From positions 1-64,000 of the forward strand of contig CACWKX010000003.1 of NCBI GenBank assembly GCA_902761585.1: a stretch of DNA of 64,000 nt, written 5' to 3'. The translations under genes and the position numbers were made by a program. The number at the start of each line of letters is the position of its first letter. Within the stretch, counting starts at the first letter, position 1. The notes under the pieces are model-generated. The model saw only the letters and a program-made list of their open reading frames with translations, searched no databases and was not told where the DNA came from. This document shows, one piece after another, positions 42,007 through 50,105 of the stretch. This stretch comes from an uncultured Lachnospiraceae bacterium. Lineage in GTDB: Bacteria > Bacillota > Clostridia > Lachnospirales > Lachnospiraceae.

Positions 42007-43113
42007 TTATCCCCGAAGCTGCCGGATATAGGATGACAAAATCTGTGCGGCTGCCTGATGCGCAGCGCGCCCGGGATGCTGCCGGGCACCGAACATGCCT
42101 GGCTTTGTCGGAGGCAGAAGCAGAAAATGGGTGTCTGTATCGCCTGATTCTGTGCGGTATGTGCGCACGGCGCCGGCGATTTCATGGGACAAGAAGTCTC
42201 CCAGCATCCCATAGCACCAGATGATCTGCGCATGCGGATTGTACCTGCGGATTTTCTGAAGAAAAGCGACGACAGCCCCCTGAAGCCGCTCCGCATCCTT
42301 CATCTGCGGACGGCCAAACTCATCGAGCTGCTGGCAGAAAACAGACATTGTCTCCGGGTCGAAGTATGGTTCTGCGTGAAAGGCTCCGTCGTCATTGGTT
42401 CCGAGATTCACAACGACAATGTCGGAAGGGTCTGCAGAAAAATCAAACGGATCATGAGCATGCGCCAGGATATTCTCCCGGCAGCATGTGACACCGCAGA
42501 TCTGCTCGTAGAAACGCGGAAGAACACGGTGCGGATTATTCTGGTAATCAGACACAATCCCCCAGCCGCTCTGGGAGATACAGCTGAACCTGGCATTGAG
42601 GATGTCCGCTGTCATCCGGGCGTAGTTGTTTTCTACACCGAAATACGGACTGATCCAGTCCTCCTCCATCTGAGCGCCGCAGCTGCCCTCCCCGCTGGTG
42701 ATGCTGTCACCTACAAACTCAATGGTCAGGCTGGCTTCCGGGGGAGCAGTGATCTCTCCCTCATACTGGAGACAGTCCAGGGTCAGAAAACAGGCGCTGT
42801 CATCCGGAATCATCTGGACCTCACGGAAGAGGCGAATCCTGTGCACAACGCCGGCATCCAGCCCCTGGAGAAGGTCGATCCGGTTTTCACCGTGGTGAAG
42901 CGGCATGCGAAGCAGGAAGAAACCGTCCAGCTCCATTGAGATCCACTGTTCCATGGAGGTAAAACCAGCCGTAAAGACCACACTGATGCGTTCTCCGCGG
43001 AAGCAGAAGTCGATCCCGGAGGCTGTCCAGAAAAGATAGAGTTTTCCGCCTTGAATGGTTGTCCGCCCCATTCTTCTGACCATAGGCAGAAGGTCAATTG
43101 TTCGGTTCTCCAT
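42007..43113 (-). CDS. SGNH/GDSL hydrolase, CE2-like acetyl esterase
   Basis: A 368-residue protein without signal peptide. An N-terminal jelly-roll-like region (about 1-130) precedes an SGNH domain: block I EFVGDSITSGEG (catalytic Ser), the Gly block SQSGWGIVSDY, the Asn block VVVNLGTNDDGAF and the C-terminal His in GARQHPGRAAHQ. The order of jelly-roll then SGNH fits carbohydrate esterase family 2, which removes acetyl groups from polysaccharides. The usual Asp three residues before the catalytic His is replaced (R-Q-H), as in CE2 Ser-His dyads. ATG 43113 is preceded by GGAGGGAA. It probably deacetylates intracellular oligosaccharides. Confidence 0.85.
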   Translation of the reverse strand: MENRTIDLLPMVRRMGRTTIQGGKLYLFWTASGIDFCFRGERISVVFTAGFTSMEQWISMELDGFFLLRMPLHHGENRIDLLQGLDAGVVHRIRLFREVQMIPDDSACFLTLDCLQYEGEITAPPEASLTIEFVGDSITSGEGSCGAQMEEDWISPYFGVENNYARMTADILNARFSCISQSGWGIVSDYQNNPHRVLPRFYEQICGVTCCRENILAHAHDPFDFSADPSDIVVVNLGTNDDGAFHAEPYFDPETMSVFCQQLDEFGRPQMKDAERLQGAVVAFLQKIRRYNPHAQIIWCYGMLGDFLSHEIAGAVRTYRTESGDTDTHFLLLPPTKPGMFGARQHPGRAAHQAAAQILSSYIRQLRG

Positions 43114-43154
43114 AGACAGCTTCCCTCCGTGGATATGAATCAGCGCAGTTTCTG

Positions 43155-43562
43155 TTATTCAAAGAGATCCAGAATTTCCTCTCGGTCCTCATCGGTCAGC
43201 GTGCCGGGCTTCCAGCCGACATGCACGGTGTCTCCCTCGTAGCGGGGAATCAGGTGGATGTGAAAATGAAAAACCGTCTGTCCTGCCGGCTCCCCGTTAT
43301 TCTGGACGATATTGAAGCCGATCGCGCCGAGGCCTTCCGACAGCCTTGAAGCAACCTTTTTTGCGACCACAAAAGCTTTTCCGGCAAGGTCCTCGGGAAG
43401 CTCAAAGACGTTCGCATAGTGTTCCTTTGGAAGAACCAGCGCGTGCCCCTTTGAGGCGGGATTCAGGTCAAGAATGACACGGAAATCCGGATCCTCGTAG
43501 AGCGTGGCTGAGGGAATCTCTCCGTTGGCGATTTTGCAGAAGATGCAGTTACAGTCTTTCAT
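43155..43562 (-). CDS. HIT family nucleotide-binding hydrolase (HinT-like)
   Basis: A 135-residue HIT protein. N-terminal CIFCKIANGEIPS, then the histidine triad HFHIHLIPR with H99, H101 and H103. HinT-type enzymes hydrolyse purine nucleoside phosphoramidates. The ATG follows GGAG and overlaps the stop of the rhomboid gene by 14 bases, indicating translational coupling. Cys residues near the N-terminus (CNCIFC) could bind zinc. Confidence 0.95.
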   Translation of the reverse strand: MKDCNCIFCKIANGEIPSATLYEDPDFRVILDLNPASKGHALVLPKEHYANVFELPEDLAGKAFVVAKKVASRLSEGLGAIGFNIVQNNGEPAGQTVFHFHIHLIPRYEGDTVHVGWKPGTLTDEDREEILDLFE

Positions 43563-44166
43563 ATTGTGTGCTCCTTTTCTGATGGTAAAGAAGAATGCCC
43601 AGAAGAAAGCCGCTGATCAGTCCGCCAAGATGGGCGGCACCGTCGACCCCCTTGTCAACCGTCCCCTGCATGATCATCAGGACGATCATGAAGACCAGCT
43701 TCTTCATGTTCCGCTCTCCGAAAGTACCTCTGTTTCGCAGGGCGATGTAAAGCAGTGCTCCGATGACGGAGAAGATCGCGCCGGAGGCGCCTGCTGAGAC
43801 AGCGTAGCTTCCGGTTCTCATGCTGACGGCCAGTGACAGAAGATTGCCGCCGATTCCGCCTGCCAGATAGATGATCAGGTAGCGGGCAGGTCCTGCGATG
43901 GTCTCCAGAATGTCGCCCAGGAAGATCAGACTCAGCATGTTGTAGACAATGTGGTAAAAACCAAAGTGCAGGAACATGGAGGTAAACAGCCTGTAGTACT
44001 CACCGTTTATGACAGAGGGGAGGTAACAGGCGCCATGCCTCAGCATGAATGCGGAGTCAGCAGGGTCGCCTGTCAGGGCAAGGACGATGTAGACTACGAC
44101 ATTGATGATGACGATGGTCAGGTTTGCCTTTTTTCTGGTTTTGAAAAAATAGATCAGCTCATTCAT
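43549..44166 (-). CDS. Rhomboid family intramembrane serine protease
   Basis: A 205-residue six-helix membrane protease. It has the catalytic serine in AGASGAIF (S128) and histidine in GAAHLGGL (H179), with the oxyanion-supporting HIVYN (H72, N76). Conserved REYRLFTSMFLHFGF-type L1 loop (YYRLFTSMFLHFGF). Start ATG 44166 has no clear ribosome site. It is coupled to the HIT gene. Located within the Tad locus; whether pilins are substrates is unknown. Confidence 0.93.
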   Translation of the reverse strand: MNELIYFFKTRKKANLTIVIINVVVYIVLALTGDPADSAFMLRHGACYLPSVINGEYYRLFTSMFLHFGFYHIVYNMLSLIFLGDILETIAGPARYLIIYLAGGIGGNLLSLAVSMRTGSYAVSAGASGAIFSVIGALLYIALRNRGTFGERNMKKLVFMIVLMIMQGTVDKGVDGAAHLGGLISGFLLGILLYHQKRSTQYERL

Positions 44167-44211
44167 AGCGCCATGATAGCACGTTTGCTGCCGGTGGTGA
44201 ACTGCTTTCCT

Positions 44212-45747
44212 TTACAGATTTGCCCGGTAACGGTACCCGGCGATCCGGATCTCCGCACCAGGCAGGATGGGAGAAGCATGGTTGGGCTCCAGCTTGTGTC
44301 CATCCAGGAATGTGCCATTCGTGGAGAACAGATCGGTCAGATAATAGGTGTCCGAGACTCGTTCAATTCTGGCATGAATCCGGCTGACGGTGTCGGACTT
44401 CAGACAGATGTCACAGTCTCTGGGGCTCTTTCCGATGATGAGAAGCCGTCTGCGAATCGGAATGTCGTTGTACTGCCCTGGGGAGAGGCTTTGGAGGCAG
44501 GACGAACCCGACGCTGCGTCATTCTCTGGAAAGGGCTGGGAATTCTGAGAAATCCTGCCTTGGGGAAGAGACGAAGAACCTTGCGGGGGACTGTCCTGGG
44601 GATAAGACGGAGGCCCCTGCGGGATGCTGTTTTGGGGGTAAGACGGAGGCCCTTGCGGGATGTTGTCTCCGGGAAAAGGCGTGCTGCTTCGCTGCGCAGC
44701 ATCTGCAGAGGTGTGCGGATCCGCATACACTTCTCTCAGAAGCGAACGGTAAAAGGTATCATCGTCTTCCATCTCCTGCTCCTCGTCAGACCAGATATTC
44801 TGGAGTTCACTTCTTTTTTTGACCTGCTGCTGCCTGACCAGCCAGATGACGGAGGCAGTCAGAAATCCGATTCCGCCGATCTGTGCAGCGTCCATTTTCA
44901 GGGCGACTGCGCAGCCGATGCCCAGCAGGGAGCAGCCCAGAAGCAGCAGGATCAAGGTTTTTCGGTCATGCTCCATCCTTTCCCGGATGATCTTCGGGAC
45001 CGCTGGCCGGGGCGTCGGGCAGCCGGTGTCTGAGAGAGTGGGATGGGAAGGAGAGGGAGAGGAAGGTTTCGCTGCATAGGAGGCCTGTGCTGTGGAAATT
45101 CCGGATTCGGAAGAGTTCTGAAAAGCAGGTGAGAGACTTTTTCCGGGTGGAAAGTCCGATGGCGGAATGGAAGAAGCCGCAGATTCCGGATTCGGGTCGG
45201 TACCGGGCTGGCTTTGGAGCGTCCGAGCGAGGGCATCAGACAGAGACCGGTTGTTCTCTGATACCTGTTCATAGAATTGGTATGCCAGGGTGGAGGCGTG
45301 CTGGTCTGCATGGTCGGTGCGTTTCAGAAAAAACTCCGCAAGCAGCATCCGGCTGGAAGGCAGCATGGTCGGGAGACCGGGGATATAGCAGACGTGAATT
45401 TTACTGCTGCCGGGACTGATGAACAGTTTTTCCGGATCGAGGAGAAGATCCTCTGAAGACAGCAGGTATTCCGGAAGCCGCTGGCAGATATCGCGGAGGG
45501 TATAGAGGATGTTCCGGATATCAGACAGCCGAAGCAAATTGTCATCGAAACGTTCTGTCAGGGATGTAAAACCGGTGATGCGGTATCGCACAAGGCTTTT
45601 TCCATCGCAGAAAAAGATATGGATCGGCAGAAGGCCTTCAAGGGGGCAGTTCTGTACCATGTTGACAGCATAGCCATATTCCTGTGGATCAAATCCGTCC
45701 AGAGAGAGGTATGCCTGGTCTGTTTCTTTGATAACGGTGATATTCAC
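44212..45747 (-). CDS. FHA domain protein with DUF6382-like N-terminus and Pro/Gln repeats
   Basis: A 511-residue protein in three parts. The N-terminal 170 residues (GYAVNMVQNCPLEGLLPIHI, LYTLRDICQRLPEYLL) resemble DUF6382, commonly found with clostridial Tad genes. A Ser/Pro-rich linker and two membrane-like stretches follow (KTLILLLLGCSLLGIGCAV, IGGIGFLTASVIWLV). Next are repeats of the type IPQGPPSYPQ near 370-400. The C-terminal FHA domain carries RSPRDCDICLKSDTVSRIHARI with the phosphothreonine-binding Ser-x-x-His. GTG start (45745-45747) follows AGAGGAT and overlaps the preceding stop as GTGA. It suggests Ser/Thr-kinase input into the pilus system, though no kinase gene is in this window. 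Confidence 0.82.
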   Translation of the reverse strand: MNITVIKETDQAYLSLDGFDPQEYGYAVNMVQNCPLEGLLPIHIFFCDGKSLVRYRITGFTSLTERFDDNLLRLSDIRNILYTLRDICQRLPEYLLSSEDLLLDPEKLFISPGSSKIHVCYIPGLPTMLPSSRMLLAEFFLKRTDHADQHASTLAYQFYEQVSENNRSLSDALARTLQSQPGTDPNPESAASSIPPSDFPPGKSLSPAFQNSSESGISTAQASYAAKPSSPSPSHPTLSDTGCPTPRPAVPKIIRERMEHDRKTLILLLLGCSLLGIGCAVALKMDAAQIGGIGFLTASVIWLVRQQQVKKRSELQNIWSDEEQEMEDDDTFYRSLLREVYADPHTSADAAQRSSTPFPGDNIPQGPPSYPQNSIPQGPPSYPQDSPPQGSSSLPQGRISQNSQPFPENDAASGSSCLQSLSPGQYNDIPIRRRLLIIGKSPRDCDICLKSDTVSRIHARIERVSDTYYLTDLFSTNGTFLDGHKLEPNHASPILPGAEIRIAGYRYRANL

Positions 45748-46238
45748 GATGTATCCTCTTTTCCGTTCAGCCTGGAGCTGAGATACCGCAGTCCCCGGAT
45801 TTTCCGGATGGCGGGAGTGGGAGAAAACAGTTTCCTCGAAAAGGTCCGTCCGGTCGGGAGCGTTTCCCGGCCGAAAAGCCGCGGAAGAAGGCCAGGAACC
45901 TTCATGCTTCCTGTGTAGGAAACCTGGACAAAATCCTTGCTGAGCGAAAAAGAAGACTCCAGGCTGCGGGACACAAGAACGGCATCCTTTCCGATTTCTT
46001 CTGTGAGGGTACGCAGTTTGTCTGCGCGGGCTTTATCCGGAGCACTGTTGTCAGCCAGGGCGGCAGCCTCACAGGCAGCCCCCTGCAGAACACCGCGGTC
46101 ATGGTCCAAAAATCCCAGATAGATCAGACTGAGCAGGACAGGAAGGATCAGGGCCATCAGAAGAGCGGCTTCCACAGTGAAGACTGCGGAAAGGCGTGTT
46201 TTGGCAAAGATAAAAGCGGCAGAAAACAGGTTCGGCAT
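45744..46238 (-). CDS. TadE/TadF-like pseudopilin
   Basis: A 164-residue protein with an N-terminal hydrophobic helix containing VFTVEAALLMALILPVLLSLI, including the Glu that follows a pseudopilin cleavage site (E23). The soluble remainder contains the family-like pattern SFSLSKDFVQVSYTGSMKVPG. It would be processed by an A24 peptidase. GAGGATCC precedes the ATG. Its stop overlaps the FHA gene start. Confidence 0.75.
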   Translation of the reverse strand: MPNLFSAAFIFAKTRLSAVFTVEAALLMALILPVLLSLIYLGFLDHDRGVLQGAACEAAALADNSAPDKARADKLRTLTEEIGKDAVLVSRSLESSFSLSKDFVQVSYTGSMKVPGLLPRLFGRETLPTGRTFSRKLFSPTPAIRKIRGLRYLSSRLNGKEDTS

Positions 46239-46249
46239 GATGTGGATCC

Positions 46250-46693
46250 TCAGGTGATCAGATTAAGAGTGAAGACAGTCAGGTGGCCGGCAAACAGGAA
46301 GGGCAGAAATGGAAGCGTGTCCTTTCTTCCGGCTTTTTTTCGCAGAAGAAGGGAGAAGGACCATATGGCGCAAAGCAGGAAACCGGATGTCATGCAGGCA
46401 ATCTCTTCGGTGAAACCGATCAGAACGCCGCAGGCGGTGATGGCGAAGCAGTCACCGGCTCCCAGAGCGAAGTGACTGGCAAAGGAAATCAGAAACAGGA
46501 AAGCCCCGCCGCCGAGCAGATATACAAGCTCCGCCGGCGGGTACAGGCCAGTCAGCAGATTGAAGGGAACCGCTGCAGCAGCGGTCAGGATGGCGGAAAG
46601 CGGGTGGATTGAACGGTACTTCAGATCGCTTCTGGCACTCAGCAGGAGATAGATCAGGGCTGCGAGATAGGGAATCAGCAGGTTCCAGGTCAT
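46250..46693 (-). CDS. Prepilin peptidase (A24), copy 2
   Basis: A 147-residue compact membrane aspartyl protease with catalytic positions in ARSDLKYRSIHP (near residue 23) and FALGAGDCFAITA (GxGD, near 80). The GAGD replaces the canonical GGGD, still keeping the Asp. About five hydrophobic segments. ATG 46693 follows AAGGAGGAC and overlaps the upstream gene's stop as ATGA; an upstream in-frame ATG at 46726 is not supported. Two A24 peptidases in one locus suggest split specificity. Confidence 0.85.
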   Translation of the reverse strand: MTWNLLIPYLAALIYLLLSARSDLKYRSIHPLSAILTAAAAVPFNLLTGLYPPAELVYLLGGGAFLFLISFASHFALGAGDCFAITACGVLIGFTEEIACMTSGFLLCAIWSFSLLLRKKAGRKDTLPFLPFLFAGHLTVFTLNLIT

Positions 46694-47733
46694 GCCGCAG
46701 TCCTCCTTTTCGCACAGTCCAGACACTCGCGCATGTCATGGACATCCTCTGCATGGACAGTCCGGATGCTTCTCTTCAGTCCCGGACAGGCGGAGCTGGT
46801 GTGCCAGGCATCGCCGTAGGGGTTTACAAGAACGGTGCTGCTTCCGGGATCCTTTGAGCCGCAGTACCGGCAGCTTTTATAGATGGAGCCCTTATAATTC
46901 CGGACGGTTTTCAGCTGCGGACGGGTGATCTGCGCGACGGTCAGTTTCAGATGAGAGCAGTCAGCATCCGTGTGGTAGACCGTACCGGAGTCCGTCACAT
47001 AAACCTCCTGGTTTTCCTTTCCGCTGTCTTCGCCGTTTTCCTCATCCGAGATACTTTTACGGCCGGTAAAGCCGCGGATGGTGATCTTCTGAACAAAGAC
47101 CTTCCAGGGAAGCCGGATGACCGAAACGGGGGCCTTGATCTGATAGGTGAGAACGAGGGAGATGCGGCTGTCCTCCTTCAGGAAAGATGAGAGCAGAAAG
47201 GAGGGATGCTGGATGGCTTCCTTGTCTGTGGTTTTCGGAATGACCTGGCTGTGTACCCAGGCATCGGAGAGCGCTCCGCGAAGCAGCTGGTTGGAGTCCT
47301 CATAGGCGCGGGAGTAGGCAAATAAGGAAAGCTGTTCCGCTGCCTGGGTCATTTTTCCGGAGAATTCTGCAGCGGCTCTGAAAACGACGGACAGGTGCAG
47401 AATCAGCACCATGCACAGGAAAAACAGGGGGAGTTCCAGCGCGGCTTCGACTGTAAGTGAGGCGGGAGAGGATGTCCTTCTTCGGCGCGGTTCAACCCGG
47501 CGGACTGAGGGGAATCCTGACCGTTTTTTTGTGGGAGAGAGTGCGTTTTCCTTTCCTGAGTGTGTTGGTTGAATGCTTCCGCAGCCGTATTGATTCTTTA
47601 CAGCCAGCGTCGGCATGGCAGATTTGTCTGGGTTCTCAGCCGGGCGCGCAGAGCTGCCGCCTGTTGATGGGATGGAGAGGGGACTGAGAACACATAATTG
47701 TAATTCGGATTGGATTCTGCCTGGAAAGGACAT
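46690..47733 (-). CDS. TadE-like pseudopilin fused to two zinc-binding-like modules
   Basis: A 347-residue protein. Residues 90-115 (ASLTVEAALELPLFFLCMVL) are a pseudopilin helix with its Glu at 96. After a soluble region come two related C-terminal modules. The first, about 244-293, is VYVTDSGTVYHTDADCSHL ending SCRYCG. The second, about 301-343, is VLVNPYGDAWHTSSACPGL ending ECLDCAK. Each has the order aromatic-His-x4-Cys then Cys-x-x-Cys, a plausible zinc site. The 90-residue basic N-terminus is long for a pseudopilin; the start at 47733 has GAGGTGAGAAAGG upstream and no better internal start was found. Confidence 0.75.
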   Translation of the reverse strand: MSFPGRIQSELQLCVLSPLSIPSTGGSSARPAENPDKSAMPTLAVKNQYGCGSIQPTHSGKENALSPTKKRSGFPSVRRVEPRRRRTSSPASLTVEAALELPLFFLCMVLILHLSVVFRAAAEFSGKMTQAAEQLSLFAYSRAYEDSNQLLRGALSDAWVHSQVIPKTTDKEAIQHPSFLLSSFLKEDSRISLVLTYQIKAPVSVIRLPWKVFVQKITIRGFTGRKSISDEENGEDSGKENQEVYVTDSGTVYHTDADCSHLKLTVAQITRPQLKTVRNYKGSIYKSCRYCGSKDPGSSTVLVNPYGDAWHTSSACPGLKRSIRTVHAEDVHDMRECLDCAKRRTAA

Positions 47734-47808
47734 CCTTTCTCACCTCACTTGCATGGTCAGCGTTGATGGGACAGAAACAGGGCGCGGTCTGGTGGCCGGA
47801 AAGCCGTG

Positions 47809-49425
47809 TCAGTATGCAAAGCCGCCTTCAATCCGGATTTCTCCGCCGGAAAATCCTGTACCAAGGAAAGCCTTTGGAACGGCAGAGAAGACGGGACGGA
47901 TGCGGAATGTACAGACATTCTTCATGGCGATGACGCAGGCGTCTGCCCGGAACGTCTCACAGCCTTCCTCACTCTGAAGATTGAGTTCGAGAAGGTCGAG
48001 AGCCCGCTCTTTCTGAACCTTTACAGACTGCATATTCAGAAGAAGCCGCAGATAATCAGCATAGGCAAGCCCTCTCCCGGCTGTCCGGTCAGCCTTCTCC
48101 AGCCGGGACGGAAGGTCATGGAGCTGACTTAAGGGGACGTGCCAGTCAGCAGCGGTCTTGATCAGGGGAACCTTTCCTTTGTGCATCAGAATCCGGACAT
48201 CGTACAGAGATTCTCCGTATGCCCAGTAGATCACGAGAAGTTCCCGGAACGATTCAATCAGAGCAGCATTGCCGGTCCAGCCCAGAATCAGCGCAGCAAG
48301 GGTGGAGGTTTCCTTCAGTGCCTTCGGGTCTTTCTGAAGATGGAGATAGTTGTACGCCTCGCGGAGAAGAATCAGCCGATTCACGGTCTTTTTCAGGTTT
48401 TTTGAATCGGAGGCAGTCCCGCTGATAAGATATTCAATCTGGTACTTCAGGCGGGCAGCCGGCTCATCGGAATGCCATCTGGGAAAATGATCGAGCAGGT
48501 ATTCCCGAAAGAGCAGGTTATCCACCGCGCCGCCGCGTTTCTGATCAAGGTCGAGCGTACCGGACTTTTTCCGGCGTTTGGACAGAAGCTTCTTTCCGGG
48601 AAGTTTTCCGGAGGAGATATTCAGATCTCCGCAGACGAGCGGAAGAACATTCTTCCAGCTGAGCGTGACCATCTTCCAGAGGGGGTTTTTGACCCTGGAG
48701 GCTTTTTCTTTTTCAGCCTTCATCTGCTGCTGAGAAGGAGACAGACCGCCGGGGGAGGATCCCACAGAGGAGGAGGCGTCCGGGCCGATGATGACGACGG
48801 AGCCCGTCTGAGAAGAGCCGGTGTCCGGATCGGCCTCGAGGGTCCCCTCAAGCTGCGTTGTCTTCTCTTTGAGCTGTCTAGCCTTTTTGTCAGCATCTTT
48901 TTTTGATTGTTCATAGGTTTTCAATGCCTCCTGTGCGTCTTTAGAGGATTTTGCAGCGTCTGAAAGCTTGCCAAGCGCATTCATCCATGCCGTTTCATGC
49001 ATGAAATCCACTGCCTGCTGGTAGAAATACTCGCCTCTTTTGTCTGAGAGAAGAGCATACGCGGTGATCTCGGTCGATTGGACTGTTACCTGGAAGGGGT
49101 CAAATGTCAGTCCGGGCAGCTTTTCGCTGATCGATCCCCGGACATCAGCGTTTTCATCCATCCAGGATTTCAGGGATTCATTAAGCTTCGGGATGGACAG
49201 GCTTGTGCCGCCTCCCGCGCTGTGGATGCCGAACAGGTCGAATTTTTCAAGCAGCCGGTTCTCAAACCCGGAGAATACCGACCAGCTGCCGACCGCCGTC
49301 AGATTGGCGCAGTGCGCACGCGCACTGCGATATCGGACCGCCTCGGCGCATGTGAACATCAGACTGAGAAACAGAATACTCAGAAGACTGAAAAAAACGG
49401 TGATAACCGCACGCGATCGCCTCAT
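47809..49425 (-). CDS. DUF5702-like Tad-locus protein (TadG-like)
   Basis: A 538-residue protein with an N-terminal membrane segment VITVFFSLLSILFLSLMFTCAEA (about 7-29). A long exported region follows, containing a Lys/Glu/Gln coiled coil (EALKTYEQSKKDADKKARQL) and a Ser/Gly-rich linker. The C-terminal helical domain includes LIRLREAYNYLHL-like and DYLRLLLNMQSVKVQKERALDLLELNLQ segments. This organisation and position between Flp and TadE genes match DUF5702 proteins of clostridial Tad loci. ATG 49425 follows GGAGGG at short spacing. Likely a surface or assembly component; no enzymatic motif is seen. Confidence 0.75.
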   Translation of the reverse strand: MRRSRAVITVFFSLLSILFLSLMFTCAEAVRYRSARAHCANLTAVGSWSVFSGFENRLLEKFDLFGIHSAGGGTSLSIPKLNESLKSWMDENADVRGSISEKLPGLTFDPFQVTVQSTEITAYALLSDKRGEYFYQQAVDFMHETAWMNALGKLSDAAKSSKDAQEALKTYEQSKKDADKKARQLKEKTTQLEGTLEADPDTGSSQTGSVVIIGPDASSSVGSSPGGLSPSQQQMKAEKEKASRVKNPLWKMVTLSWKNVLPLVCGDLNISSGKLPGKKLLSKRRKKSGTLDLDQKRGGAVDNLLFREYLLDHFPRWHSDEPAARLKYQIEYLISGTASDSKNLKKTVNRLILLREAYNYLHLQKDPKALKETSTLAALILGWTGNAALIESFRELLVIYWAYGESLYDVRILMHKGKVPLIKTAADWHVPLSQLHDLPSRLEKADRTAGRGLAYADYLRLLLNMQSVKVQKERALDLLELNLQSEEGCETFRADACVIAMKNVCTFRIRPVFSAVPKAFLGTGFSGGEIRIEGGFAY

Positions 49426-49507
49426 ATGCCCTCCGGTTACGCGTCAGGATGCGTCATCAGACACCTCCGGCATCTATTTATTGCCGGCGCGTGGGGATGC
49501 AGTGCCA

Positions 49508-49720
49508 TCAGACACCCCTTGCGTCTCTTGCAGCCCGGTCAAGGATGTCCTTGACGATATTCGTGAGCTGCTTTCTGAAGATGACGACGAGTGAAATCAG
49601 AACGACGAGTACCAGGATGATTTCAACAACGGTGACACCGTCCTCGTCCTGGATGAAGTCCTTGGCGGCAGAATGCGCGAGAGAAGAGAAATGAATGAGA
49701 TGAGCAGCCAGTCTGTTCAT
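49508..49720 (-). CDS. flp: Flp family type IVb pilin
   Basis: A 70-residue prepilin with a cytoplasmic leader ending in EDG at residues 26-28, cleavage expected after G28. The mature helix is VTVVEIILVLVVLISLVVIF, with Glu at position 5. A charged tail ends RAARDARGV. This is the major pilin of the Tad machinery. ATG 49720 follows AAAGGAGG. First gene of the pilus operon, behind a promoter with a leader of about 270 bases. Confidence 0.93.
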   Translation of the reverse strand: MNRLAAHLIHFSSLAHSAAKDFIQDEDGVTVVEIILVLVVLISLVVIFRKQLTNIVKDILDRAARDARGV

Positions 49721-49997
49721 ACGGGGGCCTCCTTTCTTTGGAATTTTCCGTCAGGATCCTGCTGCGGAGCGGGACTCTTCAGATGCCTGTGCAGTGAACG
49801 GCGGACTTGTGCCTGTACACATCAGCGCAAGAGGTTTATGCGTCTCCGGAGACAGACCTGCTGGAAGCTTGAAGAGAGATCAGGGTCCATCGGCTTCCCA
49901 GCTGGGATCGGGAGCTCTTCAGGTTATGGAAGAGGATGGATGCTCAGAGTGGTTTTCAAAGAGAGGTGTAAAAGAAAAGTAAATTGGGAATGATGGT

Positions 49998-50026
49998 TTT
50001 ATATCATTTGAGATGCGGGCTGTAAA
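49998..50026 (-). promoter_or_regulatory. Promoter of the flp-tad operon
   Basis: Minus strand: TTTACA (plus 50021-50026), 17 bases, TATAAA (plus 49998-50003). It would start transcription near 49991 and give flp a 5' leader of about 270 bases. The leader includes a 12-base palindrome GTCTCCGGAGAC at 49842-49853 but no riboswitch that I recognise. The leader 49721-49990 has no gene. Confidence 0.75.
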
Positions 50027-50041
50027 CCCTTCCAGAGGCAG

Positions 50042-50081
50042 AAAAAAGAAATTCGGAGGTCTGCACAGAGAACCTCCGAAT
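50042..50081 (-). terminator. Intrinsic terminator of murG
   Basis: ATTCGGAGGT pairs with ACCTCCGAAT. On the minus strand the stem is followed by a T-rich run (plus 50042-50050, AAAAAAGAA), 25 bases after the murG stop. Confidence 0.88.
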
Positions 50082-50105
50082 GAAGTGAAAATGTATCATG
50101 CACAT

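Noticed and set aside
41793..42296. 168-codon upstream extension of TadA
   Set aside because: It reads through the 17-bp repeats and overlaps the SGNH gene; TadA homology begins at 41792.
49721..49990. Cyclic-di-GMP (GEMM) riboswitch in the flp leader
   Set aside because: A stretch reading GGAGACGCATAAACC recalls it, but the tetraloop-receptor and second-helix consensus blocks are absent.
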